From assembly GCA_034440115.1 (NCBI GenBank), contig JAWXBM010000025.1, positions 24,237-88,236 on the forward strand: a DNA stretch of 64,000 nucleotides, given 5' to 3'. Positions 34,969 to 43,427 of the stretch are shown here, one piece after another; within the stretch, counting starts at the first letter, position 1, and each line of letters starts with the position of its first letter. The translations under genes and the position numbers were made by a program. Below the pieces are notes generated by a model. It was given only the letters and a program-made list of their open reading frames with translations. It was not told the origin of the DNA and ran no database searches. The stretch comes from JAWXBM01 sp034440115. GTDB taxonomy: Bacteria > Pseudomonadota > Gammaproteobacteria > Xanthomonadales > SZUA-36.

Positions 34969-35945
34969 TCGGCCGCATTCTCAATTTGCGCAGGGCTGGC
35001 GTGTTGGGTTTGAATGCCCGCAACGGCGATTACATTTTTCACTACAACCAGCGCAAATATTATCCGCTGGTGGATGACAAGATACTCTGCAAAGAGCGCA
35101 TGGTGCGGGAAAATCTGCCGGTGCCGGAATTGATCGGCGTGCTGCGCGAGATGCACGAAGTAGGCGATGTGGCCGACATGCTGGGTGAGTGCAAGGAATT
35201 CGTGGTTAAACCGGCCAATGGCAGTGGCGGCGACGGTATCCTGGTAATCCTTGGTAGCCAGGGCGAATACTTCCTCGATGCCGATGGTCGCATGGTGGAT
35301 TTCGAGACGCTTGAACACCACATCACCAATATTATTGGCGGCATTTATTCTTTAGGCGGTCAGCCCGATGCAGCCATGATTGAATCGCTGGTGCATTTTG
35401 ATCCAGCCTTCAGTCGCCTGACTTATCACGGCGTGCCGGATGTTCGAGTAATCGTTTTCAAAGGTTACCCGGTGATGGCCATGTCGCGCTTGCCCACGCG
35501 GCGATCACATGGCAAAGCCAATTTGCACCAGGGTGCCATTGGCGTCGGTATCGACTTGGGCAGCGGCATCACCATGGGTGGGGTGTCTGGTAACAGTACG
35601 GTGTCGCACCATCCGGATACTGGTGCGGAAATTGCTGGTTTTCACGTGCCGGGTTGGAACCGCATATTGGATATGTCCTCTCGCTGCTACGAAGCCGTAC
35701 ACCTGGGCTATCTGGGTGTGGATATCGTGCTGGATCGTGATCTGGGGCCGTTGATACTGGAGCTGAACGCGCGGCCTGGCCTGAACATTCAAATTGCCAA
35801 TCGTCGTGGTTTACGCCACCGCCTGGATGCGGTGGATGCCCACTGTATTGAATTGGGTGATGTGGTTGAAAACCCAGCGCAGCGGGCGCAATGGTCGAGA
35901 GATATTCTTGGCGAAGCAGCCCAGCAGGCTAAACTGGCAGGCTAA
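34965..35945 (+). CDS. Alpha-L-glutamate ligase-like protein (RimK-type ATP-grasp)
   Basis: A 326-aa ATP-grasp enzyme. It shows the lysine strand and glycine-rich loop FVVKPANGSGGDGILVI (about 77-93), a basic patch with MSRLPTRRSHGKANLHQGAIG, and the metal-binding LILELNARPGLNIQIANRRGL. RimK relatives attach glutamate to a C-terminal carboxylate using ATP. It overlaps the inactive transglutaminase/7TM gene by four bases, so both likely act in one pathway. The exact amino acid and acceptor are not known from the sequence. Confidence 0.9.
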   Translation: MIGRILNLRRAGVLGLNARNGDYIFHYNQRKYYPLVDDKILCKERMVRENLPVPELIGVLREMHEVGDVADMLGECKEFVVKPANGSGGDGILVILGSQGEYFLDADGRMVDFETLEHHITNIIGGIYSLGGQPDAAMIESLVHFDPAFSRLTYHGVPDVRVIVFKGYPVMAMSRLPTRRSHGKANLHQGAIGVGIDLGSGITMGGVSGNSTVSHHPDTGAEIAGFHVPGWNRILDMSSRCYEAVHLGYLGVDIVLDRDLGPLILELNARPGLNIQIANRRGLRHRLDAVDAHCIELGDVVENPAQRAQWSRDILGEAAQQAKLAG

Positions 35946-35951
35946 GCTGGC

Positions 35952-37781
35952 TTAAAGATCGTAAGCCACCACCAATACCGTGGTCAGAACCAGCCACAAA
36001 CCCAACGCCAATGGCAGTCCAACCCGCACAAAATCACCAAATTTGTAGCCGCCGGCATTCATGATCAACAGGTTAGTCTGGTAGGCCATAGGTGTTACAA
36101 AGCAGAGGTTGGCACCAAACAGGACGGCCAGCACAAACGGCTCCAGCGGCATGCCGATCTGCTGCGCGATTCCTATGGCGATCGGAGTGCCAATGACGGC
36201 CGCGGCATTGTTGGAAACTACGTTGGTCAAAATGCCCATCATCAGCATCAGCCCGCCCAGCACTACCGAGGGAGGTGCGCCAAAAGTGATGTAGACAAAC
36301 AACTGCGCCAGGTAATCGGCCCCGCCGGTTTTGAGCAAGGCCGCACCCATGGCCAGGGACGAAACAATGATCAGTATGACCTGGCCGCTGAGCGCATTGA
36401 GCGCATCTTGCCAGCGCAGGCAGCCGCTCAGCAGCAGGACCAGGCAACCCAGCACCGCGGCAATTTCAATTGGCATGATATTGGCAGCAGCCAATCCAAC
36501 CACGCCGACTATGGTGAGTAACGCAATCGGCGCCTTGCGGGTTTTCGGCAGGCGCACCGTGCCATCCAGTATCAGGAAGTCGGTGTTTTCCTTCAATTCT
36601 TCAAAATGCTGCAGCGAAGACTGGACCAGTAACACATCACCGGATTTGAGCTGGATGTCATCCAGGCCAGGTGATTTTCGTTCCTGTGATTGTTCGTTGC
36701 GATGCAGGGCCAATAATCGAACGCCATACTGAGTCAGAAACTGCGCAGCACCAACGCGCACATTTTCCAGCCGCGAACCGGGTGTGATCACCAGCTCCGC
36801 CAATTGCTCTTCGCCCAGGCTCAGCGGGTGGGTAGAGTCAACCACGTGATCGCCCGAGAACAGTTTACCGCCCAGGGCACGGGCGAACTCGCGCAGATTG
36901 GATTGTGAGTCGCTGGTGGTGATGCGATCACCAACCGCCAGTACCACGTCCGGCAAGGGGTTGATAAACGCGCCTTTGCCGCGTTGGATGGAGTCCACGC
37001 TCATATTGTCCTCGGTACGCGCGATGGCTTCCGCCAGCGTGCTGCCGACGATTGGGCTTTCGGCATCCAACCGGATTTGGGCGTTGTAGACCCGAGACTG
37101 ATTGTCCTGCATAGGAGCGGTTCGCGCTGGCATCATGCGCGGTGCAATCAGCCACAAATAAAAGATGGCGAAACCGGCACCGATAGACGCGGGACCGACA
37201 AAGTCGAACATACCGAACTCGTCCATGCCCATATCGGCCGCCACATTGACCACCAGCAGGTTGGTGGAGGTGCCGATGGTGGTGGTCATGCCGCCCAAAA
37301 TGCTGGCAAAGCCCATGGGGATCAGCGTGCCGGTAGGCGACACTCCGGCGCGAATGCCAATACCTACCAGAATGGGCAGCATCAGCACCACGATAGGGGT
37401 GTTGTTGATAAAGGCACTGAGGAAAGCGGTGATGATGATGGTAAAAAGCAATGACAACATCGGGCCTTTGCGCCATACCTTGGCCAGAAAGCGACCAACC
37501 GGCTCCAGTGCGCCGGTGCGGAGCAGGCCTTCGCCTGCGATCATCAAGGCACAGACGGCGATCAACGCCTTGTGACCAAAGCCGAGAAAAAAGTCACTGG
37601 GGGCCAGCACTTCACCATTGGCTTCATAAGGAAACAGGGTAAATCCCACGGCCAGCAGTACCAGCACGATCAGACTGGTGGTTTCCAAAGGAATATTATC
37701 CCGGGCAAACAGGAACAAGGCCACGAAGATGAGTATCATCACCGCCAGCGCGTGCATGTTAGGTAGGGTGAATTCCAGCAT
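35952..37781 (-). CDS. SLC13-family permease with two RCK-C (TrkA-C) domains
   Basis: A 609-aa protein from ATG 37781 (MLEFTLPNMHA); the frame is open 15 codons further. It has two membrane halves of the divalent-anion:sodium symporter type, with the re-entrant signatures TAFLSAFINNTPIVVLMLP and GILTNVVSNNAAAVIGTP, and GTSTNLLVVNVAADMG. Between them are two TrkA-C domains (about 210-390) with paired beta-strands (VVLAVGDRITTSDSQSNL, IQLKSGDVLLVQSSLQHFEEL). Family members move sulfate, dicarboxylates or other anions. A sulfate role would fit the sulfation genes in the window but is inference. Convergent with the ATP-grasp gene. Confidence 0.88.
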   Translation of the reverse strand: MLEFTLPNMHALAVMILIFVALFLFARDNIPLETTSLIVLVLLAVGFTLFPYEANGEVLAPSDFFLGFGHKALIAVCALMIAGEGLLRTGALEPVGRFLAKVWRKGPMLSLLFTIIITAFLSAFINNTPIVVLMLPILVGIGIRAGVSPTGTLIPMGFASILGGMTTTIGTSTNLLVVNVAADMGMDEFGMFDFVGPASIGAGFAIFYLWLIAPRMMPARTAPMQDNQSRVYNAQIRLDAESPIVGSTLAEAIARTEDNMSVDSIQRGKGAFINPLPDVVLAVGDRITTSDSQSNLREFARALGGKLFSGDHVVDSTHPLSLGEEQLAELVITPGSRLENVRVGAAQFLTQYGVRLLALHRNEQSQERKSPGLDDIQLKSGDVLLVQSSLQHFEELKENTDFLILDGTVRLPKTRKAPIALLTIVGVVGLAAANIMPIEIAAVLGCLVLLLSGCLRWQDALNALSGQVILIIVSSLAMGAALLKTGGADYLAQLFVYITFGAPPSVVLGGLMLMMGILTNVVSNNAAAVIGTPIAIGIAQQIGMPLEPFVLAVLFGANLCFVTPMAYQTNLLIMNAGGYKFGDFVRVGLPLALGLWLVLTTVLVVAYDL

Positions 37782-37989
37782 CGTGTTGTTTTTCCTGGGG
37801 CCTGTTAAGGCTATTTGAATCGCCACTGTTGCGTAATGACTTGCTACCCGCGAGAGGCTGTCATATTCTCCGATGGGTGGGCATTGTAACGTGTTTCAAC
37901 CGAGCCAAGTCCATTCGCAGGTGCACTGCCAAGGCATTTTGCAACAGTCGTAATTGATTGCCACACTTCAAATTCCACAGGAACTATTC

Positions 37990-38871
37990 TTGAGTGCATC
38001 GCAATATCTATTTGTAGCCATTGATCCGGTCGCGTTTGAACTGGGGCCCCTGCGGGTGCACTGGTACGGCATCATGTATCTGCTTGGTTTCCTGTTTTTC
38101 TGGGGCGTGGGCAGCCGCCTGGCGCGCAGCCGTCCCTGGGCTGGATGGGCCGGACAGGAAGTAGGCGACTTTCTGTTTTACGGTATGTTGGGCGTGGTGA
38201 TAGGTGGTCGCCTGGGATACGTACTCTTTTATGGTCTGGACAGTTTTCTGCAAAACCCTTTGTTCCTGTTCAAGTTGACCCAGGGAGGTATGTCTTTTCA
38301 CGGCGGCCTGGTGGGCGTGATCGTCGCCATGGCCTGGTTTGCGCGCCGCACCCAGCGCAGTTTCTGGCGGGTGGCCGACTTTGTCACGCCACTGGGGCCA
38401 GTCGGGCTGGGTCTGGGCCGATTGGGCAACTTTATCGGTGGCGAATTATGGGGGCATCTCAGTGACAAACCCTGGGCGATGATTTTTGCCAATTCCATTG
38501 AACCCGGTGGTTGGCAATCCGCTGAATTGCGGGTTGAATGGGCCAGCGGCGCCCTGGACGCTTTCGCCCGTCATCCCAGCCAGCTTTACCAGGCATTTCT
38601 GGAAGGACTGGTACTGGCGGTGGTGCTGTTGCTTTACTCGCGCAAAAAGCGCCCCGATGGCGCCGTCGCGGGCCTGTTCATGTGCGGTTACGGCCTGTTC
38701 CGCTTCCTGGTGGAATTTTTTCGCGAACCCGACAGCCACATCGGCTACCTCGCCGGGAACTGGTTGACCATGGGTATGGTATTGTCTCTGCCGATGTTGG
38801 TGATCGGTTTGGCCATCATGTTTTGGGCTTACAAAATAAATGGCCGAAGTGCGGACATAAGTTCGGCTTAA
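37990..38871 (+). CDS. lgt: Prolipoprotein diacylglyceryl transferase
   Basis: I choose TTG at 37990 (LSASQYLFVAIDP) because AGGAA lies 6 bases upstream and the length, 293 aa, matches the E. coli protein. An earlier TTG at 37954 is less likely. Seven membrane helices; Lgt signature motifs HWYGIMYLLGF, GGMSFHGGLVGVIVA, GRLGNFIGGELWG and RHPSQLYQAFLEG, and the YxLFR/VEFFREPD end. It puts diacylglycerol on the lipobox Cys of prolipoproteins such as those at 14-18 kb. It heads an lgt-thyA-folA operon, as in many proteobacteria. Confidence 0.95.
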   Translation: MSASQYLFVAIDPVAFELGPLRVHWYGIMYLLGFLFFWGVGSRLARSRPWAGWAGQEVGDFLFYGMLGVVIGGRLGYVLFYGLDSFLQNPLFLFKLTQGGMSFHGGLVGVIVAMAWFARRTQRSFWRVADFVTPLGPVGLGLGRLGNFIGGELWGHLSDKPWAMIFANSIEPGGWQSAELRVEWASGALDAFARHPSQLYQAFLEGLVLAVVLLLYSRKKRPDGAVAGLFMCGYGLFRFLVEFFREPDSHIGYLAGNWLTMGMVLSLPMLVIGLAIMFWAYKINGRSADISSA

Positions 38872-38882
38872 CAGGGAAGTCT

Positions 38883-39716
38883 ATGGAAAATTATCACCGC
38901 TTGCTCAAAGACATTCTGGCGCAAGGCAATCGCAAATCAGACCGTACCGGCACCGGCACCATCAGCCTGTTCGGTTACCAATTACGCTTTGATTTATCTC
39001 AGGGCTTTCCCGCCGTAACCACCAAGAAGCTGCATCTGCGTTCCATCATTATTGAGCTTTTGTGGTTTCTGCGCGGCGAGTCCAACATCAGTTTTCTTAA
39101 AGAAAATGGCGTGACCATCTGGGATGAGTGGGCCACAGAAGATGGCGAACTGGGGCCGGTCTACGGGGCACAATGGCGCGATTGGATCACTGCCGATGGG
39201 CGCCATATCGACCAGATCAAGGGACTGTTGCAGGATCTGAAAAACAAACCGGATTCACGGCGGCATATTGTGTCGGCGTGGAATCCGGGCGTGCTGCCGG
39301 ACGAAAGTGTCAGCCCCAGGGAAAATGCTGCAGCCGGGCTACAGGCTCTGCCACCCTGTCACACGCTGTTCCAGTTCTACGTGGCAGATGGCAAATTGAG
39401 TTGCCAGATGTACCAGCGCAGCGCCGATGTGTTCCTCGGCCTGCCGTTCAATATTGCGTCCTACGCGCTTTTGACCATGATGATCGCGCAGGTATCGGGC
39501 TTGCAACCGGGAGACTTTGTACTGACCCTGGGTGATGCGCATATTTACCTGAACCACCTGGAGCAGGTGAATGAGCAATTGTCGCGTAAACCTCATGCGT
39601 TGCCGCAAATGCATCTGAACCCGGACTGCCAGGATCTGTTCACTTTCCGCGTTGAGGATTTTGAGCTGCAGAATTACCAATGCCATCCGCATATTCGCGC
39701 ACCCATCGCGGTTTGA
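38883..39716 (+). CDS. thyA: Thymidylate synthase
   Basis: A 277-aa protein from ATG 38883, 11 bases after lgt; the frame is open much further upstream through lgt, which is not a real extension. It has RTGTGTISLFG, the dUMP/folate site around ELLWFLRGESNISFLKENG, catalytic Cys in LPPCHTLFQFYV, CQMYQRSADVFLGLPFNIASYALL and LGDAHIYLNHLEQ. It is about 13 residues longer than E. coli ThyA because of an insertion just before the catalytic Cys loop (LPDESVSPRENAAAGLQA). Makes dTMP from dUMP with methylene-THF. Confidence 0.96.
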   Translation: MENYHRLLKDILAQGNRKSDRTGTGTISLFGYQLRFDLSQGFPAVTTKKLHLRSIIIELLWFLRGESNISFLKENGVTIWDEWATEDGELGPVYGAQWRDWITADGRHIDQIKGLLQDLKNKPDSRRHIVSAWNPGVLPDESVSPRENAAAGLQALPPCHTLFQFYVADGKLSCQMYQRSADVFLGLPFNIASYALLTMMIAQVSGLQPGDFVLTLGDAHIYLNHLEQVNEQLSRKPHALPQMHLNPDCQDLFTFRVEDFELQNYQCHPHIRAPIAV

Positions 39717-39734
39717 TCCGCCTGTAAGCCAGTC

Positions 39735-40241
39735 ATGCCTGAAACAGCAAAACAGATCTGCCTGGTGGCAGCCATGGGCCGCAATCGCGCCATTGGCCTG
39801 AATGGCAAAATGCCCTGGCATCTGCCCGGGGAGCTGCAACATTTCAAAGCCACCACCATGGGTAAGCCCATCGTTATGGGTCGAAAAACCTGGGAGTCCA
39901 TAGGCCGGCCGTTATCGGGAAGGCAGAATATTGTTATCAGCCGCAATAGCGACTACCCGCAGGACGGATTTGATTTGTGCGCATCGCTGCAGCAAGCCGT
40001 GGAGACTGCCAACGGCACAGAAATCATGGTGATCGGTGGCGGCGAGCTATACAAACAAGCATTACCGCTTGCCCAGCGCATGGTGCTGAGCTTGGTGGAT
40101 TGCGCACCGGCAGCCGATACGTTTTTTCCCGCCTGGGACGCGGCGCAATGGCAGGAACTATCCCGCGTTCACAAAGCCGCTGATGAACAGAATCCTTATG
40201 CCTGCGAGATCGTTCAATTGCAGCGTATCGCAGTGCCATAA
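39735..40241 (+). CDS. folA: Dihydrofolate reductase
   Basis: A 168-aa DHFR with VAAMGRNRAIGLNGKMPWHLPGEL, FKATTMGKPIVMGRKTWESIG, RPLSGRQNIVISR and the VIGGGELYKQALP NADPH loop. The carboxylate that protonates the substrate in E. coli (Asp27) is Glu here (LPGELQHF), as in many other bacteria and vertebrates. It regenerates tetrahydrofolate used by ThyA, 18 bases upstream in the same operon. Confidence 0.95.
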   Translation: MPETAKQICLVAAMGRNRAIGLNGKMPWHLPGELQHFKATTMGKPIVMGRKTWESIGRPLSGRQNIVISRNSDYPQDGFDLCASLQQAVETANGTEIMVIGGGELYKQALPLAQRMVLSLVDCAPAADTFFPAWDAAQWQELSRVHKAADEQNPYACEIVQLQRIAVP

Positions 40242-40260
40242 GCGGCAGTTTCGGGCGTAG

Positions 40261-41097
40261 TCACCGCTGGTACAAAGACGCCCGTTTGAACTGACCCGGC
40301 ACCTGGATCAATTGCTGGTCTTCCAGCCGGTATGCGCTGAGCCGACCACCCCAGACACAGCCCGAATCCAGTGCGATAAAACGATTCCTGATGCGTAATC
40401 CCAGCGCTGCCCAGTGTCCGAAGACCATGAACACCTCGCGGGTGGCGCGATGCGGGTGTCTGAACCAGGGGCGCCAGGGCAGTGGCAATGAGCCGGGAGG
40501 TCCGCTGGCATCCCACAACACTTTGCCATGCGTATCGCAAAAGCGGATGCGGGTCAGAATGGCGGCAATCATGCGCTGGCGCTCGATGCCGGTTTTATTC
40601 GGATTCCAGCCGCGGCCTTTGCCTTTGGTCATGCGTAAAAAGAATTCATGGTGCTGATCTGAGCGCAGCACTTGCTCGACTTCGGCGGCATAGGCCAGTG
40701 TGTCGGATTCGGCCCATTGGGGCACCACACCAGCATGCACCATCAGCAGCTTGTGCTCGGCTGATTTGAACGCCATCGGCTGGTGGCGCAACCAGTTCAT
40801 CAATGCTTCGCGATCTGCCGCTTTGAGTACCTCGCGGAATTCATGATTGCGGCTGTTGCCGTGCGGAAACCTGCTGTCATCGGCCAGCAGATATAAATCG
40901 TGGTTGCCCAGGGTTACCGTCACGCGATCGCCCATGCTGGCCAACAAACGCAGAACTTCCAACGATTGGCCGCCACGATTGACCAGGTCGCCGCAGGACC
41001 ACAGGCGGTCTTCGCTGGGGTCGAAATTCAGTTTCTCCAGCAACCGCTGCAGCGGGTCGTAGCAACCCTGGATATCACCGATCAAATATGTGGCCAT
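40261..41097 (-). CDS. apaH: Symmetrical bis(5'-nucleosyl)-tetraphosphatase
   Basis: A 278-aa metallophosphatase with GDIQGCYDPLQRLLEKL, WSCGDLVNRGGQSLEVLR and VTLGNHDLYLLA near the N-terminus, and MFGHWA-type and LDSGCVWGGRLSAYRL segments near the end, as in ApaH. It splits Ap4A to two ADP. In many gammaproteobacteria apaH follows apaG and rsmA; here it is separated from apaG by the sulfotransferase gene on the other strand. Convergent with folA. Confidence 0.95.
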   Translation of the reverse strand: MATYLIGDIQGCYDPLQRLLEKLNFDPSEDRLWSCGDLVNRGGQSLEVLRLLASMGDRVTVTLGNHDLYLLADDSRFPHGNSRNHEFREVLKAADREALMNWLRHQPMAFKSAEHKLLMVHAGVVPQWAESDTLAYAAEVEQVLRSDQHHEFFLRMTKGKGRGWNPNKTGIERQRMIAAILTRIRFCDTHGKVLWDASGPPGSLPLPWRPWFRHPHRATREVFMVFGHWAALGLRIRNRFIALDSGCVWGGRLSAYRLEDQQLIQVPGQFKRASLYQR

Positions 41098-41218
41098 GGA
41101 GTGTTTTTTCTTATCTTGCCTGTAACGGACAATTTATCACATGCGAGTAAACGGACCGTACAGATGAAAACAGAACATTGCTTGCGAACAGGTAACGCCA
41201 GCCCGGATACTGTGCGTG

Positions 41219-42829
41219 ATGAACAATGAAAAACCAAGGCAAAGCGTGCAAAGCCAACTGCAACAGGCTGCACAGTTGATGCGTTCGGGTCAAAACGAAC
41301 AAGGCATGAGCCTGTTGTCAGCCCTGGCCCGGCAGCATCCTGAAGATGTGGCGGTATTGCGTATGCAGGGCATCAGCCTGGCGCAGATGGGTCAACCCGA
41401 CCAGGCGGCAGCATACCTCGCGCGTGCCGCTGAGTTGCAGCCGCGATCGGCCATGGCCGCCAGTGATCACGCCAGCGTTTTGTTGGCCCTGAATCGTTTT
41501 GATTCCGCCCTGGCCAGCTTGCGTCAACACGAACAATACCTGGATGTATCCATTCCGGTACATGACCGGGCAACTTATTACTTCAACCTGGGCCGTGCCT
41601 GCAAGCAGACTGGCCAGGCGCAGGAGGCTGTCCGCCCATTGCTCAATACCCTGGAAATCATGCCACAGCATTATGCTGCCCTGATCGTGCTGGGCGATGT
41701 CTACAAAGCCCTGGGACAAGCTGTTGAGGCAGGCGATTGCTATCGTCGGGCGATTGCCTTGAACGCGGCGGATGGGACCGGCTGGTGGTCTTTGTCCAAT
41801 CTCAAAGCGGGTCGCTTCAGCGATGAGGAATTTGCCCAACTGGCCCGGCAATATGACAACAGCAGCTTGCCGCCGCGACAGCAAATTCCGCTGCGGCAGC
41901 AAATTATGTTTGAATTCGCCCTGGCGAATGCCTTCGACCAGCGTCAACAAACCGATCAGGCTTTCAGGCACTACCAGGCCGGCAATTGCATGGCGCACCA
42001 ACGCGAACCCTGGGACAGCAAGCAGTTTCGTCATTGGTTGCGCACCTTGCAGAACAGAATGCTCAGTCTGACCTTGCCCGAAAGGCCGCAACGCTGGAAT
42101 GGACCCAGGCCCATCTTCGTTATTTCCTTGCCACGATCGGGCTCAACTCTGGTGGAACAGGTGCTGGCAGCGCATAGTGAAGTCACGGCTGCCAGTGAGT
42201 TGCCTTGGATACCCCAACTGATCGCTGAGGAATCGGCGCGTAAAGGCGCCGGTCTGGCCGACTGGATCGATCAGCAATCGGGCAGTGAATGGTTAAGCCT
42301 GGGGCAGCAATACCTGCAGAAATGCAGCCATTGGACTCGCGAAACAGCGGTATTCACCGACAAGTTGCCTGGCAATATGCCCTACATTGGCGCCATTCTG
42401 GCCATGTTGCCGCAGGCACTGGTAGTCGGTGTCTGTCGCGATGCCATGGATGTCTGCTGGAGCTGCTACCGGCAGTTGCTGATGGGTGGCTCGGAGTTTA
42501 TTTATGACCCGCACAGCCTGGCGGATTACTGGCAGGACTTCGAAGATCAAATGGATTTCTGGCAAGAACGAGCCCCGGACCGGGTGATGTCGGTACAGTA
42601 TGAGCAACTGGTGAATCAGCCAGAAGTTGCAACCCGCCGGCTGCTGGATTTTGCCGGATTGCCTTTCGAGCCCGCCTGCCTCAGCCCGCAGACGGCCAAG
42701 CGTGCGGTTAACACTGCCAGCGCCATGCAGGTGCGGGAAGCGATTCATGCGCGCGGAGTCGGGCATTGGCAACGCTATGCCAAACACCTGGGTGAATTAC
42801 AACAAGCCTTGCAGCAGGCCAAGAGCTAA
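41219..42829 (+). CDS. TPR-repeat sulfotransferase
   Basis: A 536-aa protein from ATG 41219 (GTG three bases earlier is in frame). The first 270 residues are TPR-type helix pairs (AQLMRSGQNEQGMSLLSALARQHP, YYFNLGRACKQTGQAQEAVRPLLNTLEIMP). The second half is a sulfotransferase domain with the PAPS 5'-phosphosulfate loop IFVISLPRSGSTLVEQVLAAH (from about residue 298), and a 3'-phosphate region VGVCRDAMDVCWSCYRQL. TPR-sulfotransferases are common in aquatic proteobacteria, and acceptors are usually unknown. It stands alone between apaH and apaG on the opposite strand, inserted into an otherwise conserved gene order. PAPS from the Sat-CysC fusion is the expected donor. Confidence 0.9.
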   Translation: MNNEKPRQSVQSQLQQAAQLMRSGQNEQGMSLLSALARQHPEDVAVLRMQGISLAQMGQPDQAAAYLARAAELQPRSAMAASDHASVLLALNRFDSALASLRQHEQYLDVSIPVHDRATYYFNLGRACKQTGQAQEAVRPLLNTLEIMPQHYAALIVLGDVYKALGQAVEAGDCYRRAIALNAADGTGWWSLSNLKAGRFSDEEFAQLARQYDNSSLPPRQQIPLRQQIMFEFALANAFDQRQQTDQAFRHYQAGNCMAHQREPWDSKQFRHWLRTLQNRMLSLTLPERPQRWNGPRPIFVISLPRSGSTLVEQVLAAHSEVTAASELPWIPQLIAEESARKGAGLADWIDQQSGSEWLSLGQQYLQKCSHWTRETAVFTDKLPGNMPYIGAILAMLPQALVVGVCRDAMDVCWSCYRQLLMGGSEFIYDPHSLADYWQDFEDQMDFWQERAPDRVMSVQYEQLVNQPEVATRRLLDFAGLPFEPACLSPQTAKRAVNTASAMQVREAIHARGVGHWQRYAKHLGELQQALQQAKS

Positions 42830-42849
42830 GGCATCTCTGATCTGTTAAG

Positions 42850-42977
42850 AGTTTCGGGCGACACAGGGATGTGTCGCCATTTTCAATCAAGGTACTCATT
42901 GAAAATGAAGGAAATTGAAAACCACGCTTTTCAATTTCCGTGCTTTGAGAAATCCAGGATGGATTTATTCAGAGCTT
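42850..42977. repeat. Four-hairpin structured intergenic repeat, copy 1
   Basis: Four consecutive palindromes: 42857-42878 (8-bp stem GGCGACAC), 42879-42906 (ATTTTCAAT arms), 42910-42939 (12-bp stem GGAAATTGAAAA) and 42942-42975 (outer GCTTTGA/TCAGAGC, inner AAATCCA/TGGATTT). A second copy lies at 54800-54938 with compensatory changes in hairpins 3 and 4. It fills the gap between the TPR-sulfotransferase stop (plus) and the apaG stop (minus). It could be a mobile palindromic element, a 3'-end structure or a small RNA. Confidence 0.85.
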
Positions 42978-42984
42978 CTTATAT

Positions 42985-43350
42985 TCAATGCAGGGACTCC
43001 GGCGCTGCCAGCACAAATTCCGGAATTTCGACCTTGAACCGAGTGCCCTGGTCGGTGGTAAATTCGTAGCTTCCTGCCATTGAGCCGCTGCGCGTGGGAA
43101 TCAGCGCCCCGCTGGAATAGGTGAAAGACTGGCCCGGCTCCAGCCTGGGTGTTTGCCCGACCACCCCTTCACCATAGACTTCTTCTACCTGGCCGTTACC
43201 ATGCGTGATGATCCAGTGACGGTTCAACAAGCGCACCGGTTCCGCCATGCGGTTGGTGATGGTAATTTCGTAAGCAAAGGCGAAACTGCCGTGTTGTTCA
43301 CCCAGGAATGATGGTTGTGGAGAAATATCGACTTGTTGCATAGCCCTCAC
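42985..43350 (-). CDS. apaG: ApaG protein
   Basis: A 121-aa fibronectin-type beta-sandwich protein of the ApaG family: FAFAYEITITNRMAEPVRLLNRHW, EEVYGEGVVGQTPRLEPGQSF and the conserved GSMAGSYEF near the end. The start may be GTG 43350 or ATG 43341. Function is not settled in the family (linked to Mg/Co resistance and Ap4A metabolism). It follows rsmA by 77 bases on the same strand, the usual order. Its stop codon is 7 bases from the four-hairpin repeat. Confidence 0.93.
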   Translation of the reverse strand: MRAMQQVDISPQPSFLGEQHGSFAFAYEITITNRMAEPVRLLNRHWIITHGNGQVEEVYGEGVVGQTPRLEPGQSFTYSSGALIPTRSGSMAGSYEFTTDQGTRFKVEIPEFVLAAPESLH

Positions 43351-43427
43351 CGCGTTTTGTCAATGTAATTTTTGCCATTGGTATTTTAGTACAGGAAGCA
43401 TCTGAGCAATTTGCTCATTCATAAAAA

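Noticed and set aside
36984..37454. 156-codon plus-strand frame inside the SLC13 permease
   Set aside because: Composition is an antisense shadow of the membrane protein gene, with His/Gln/Gly-rich nonsense and no start signal.
38538..38882. Long upstream extension of thymidylate synthase
   Set aside because: The frame is open through lgt, but ThyA homology begins at ATG 38883; the extension is an out-of-frame shadow of lgt.
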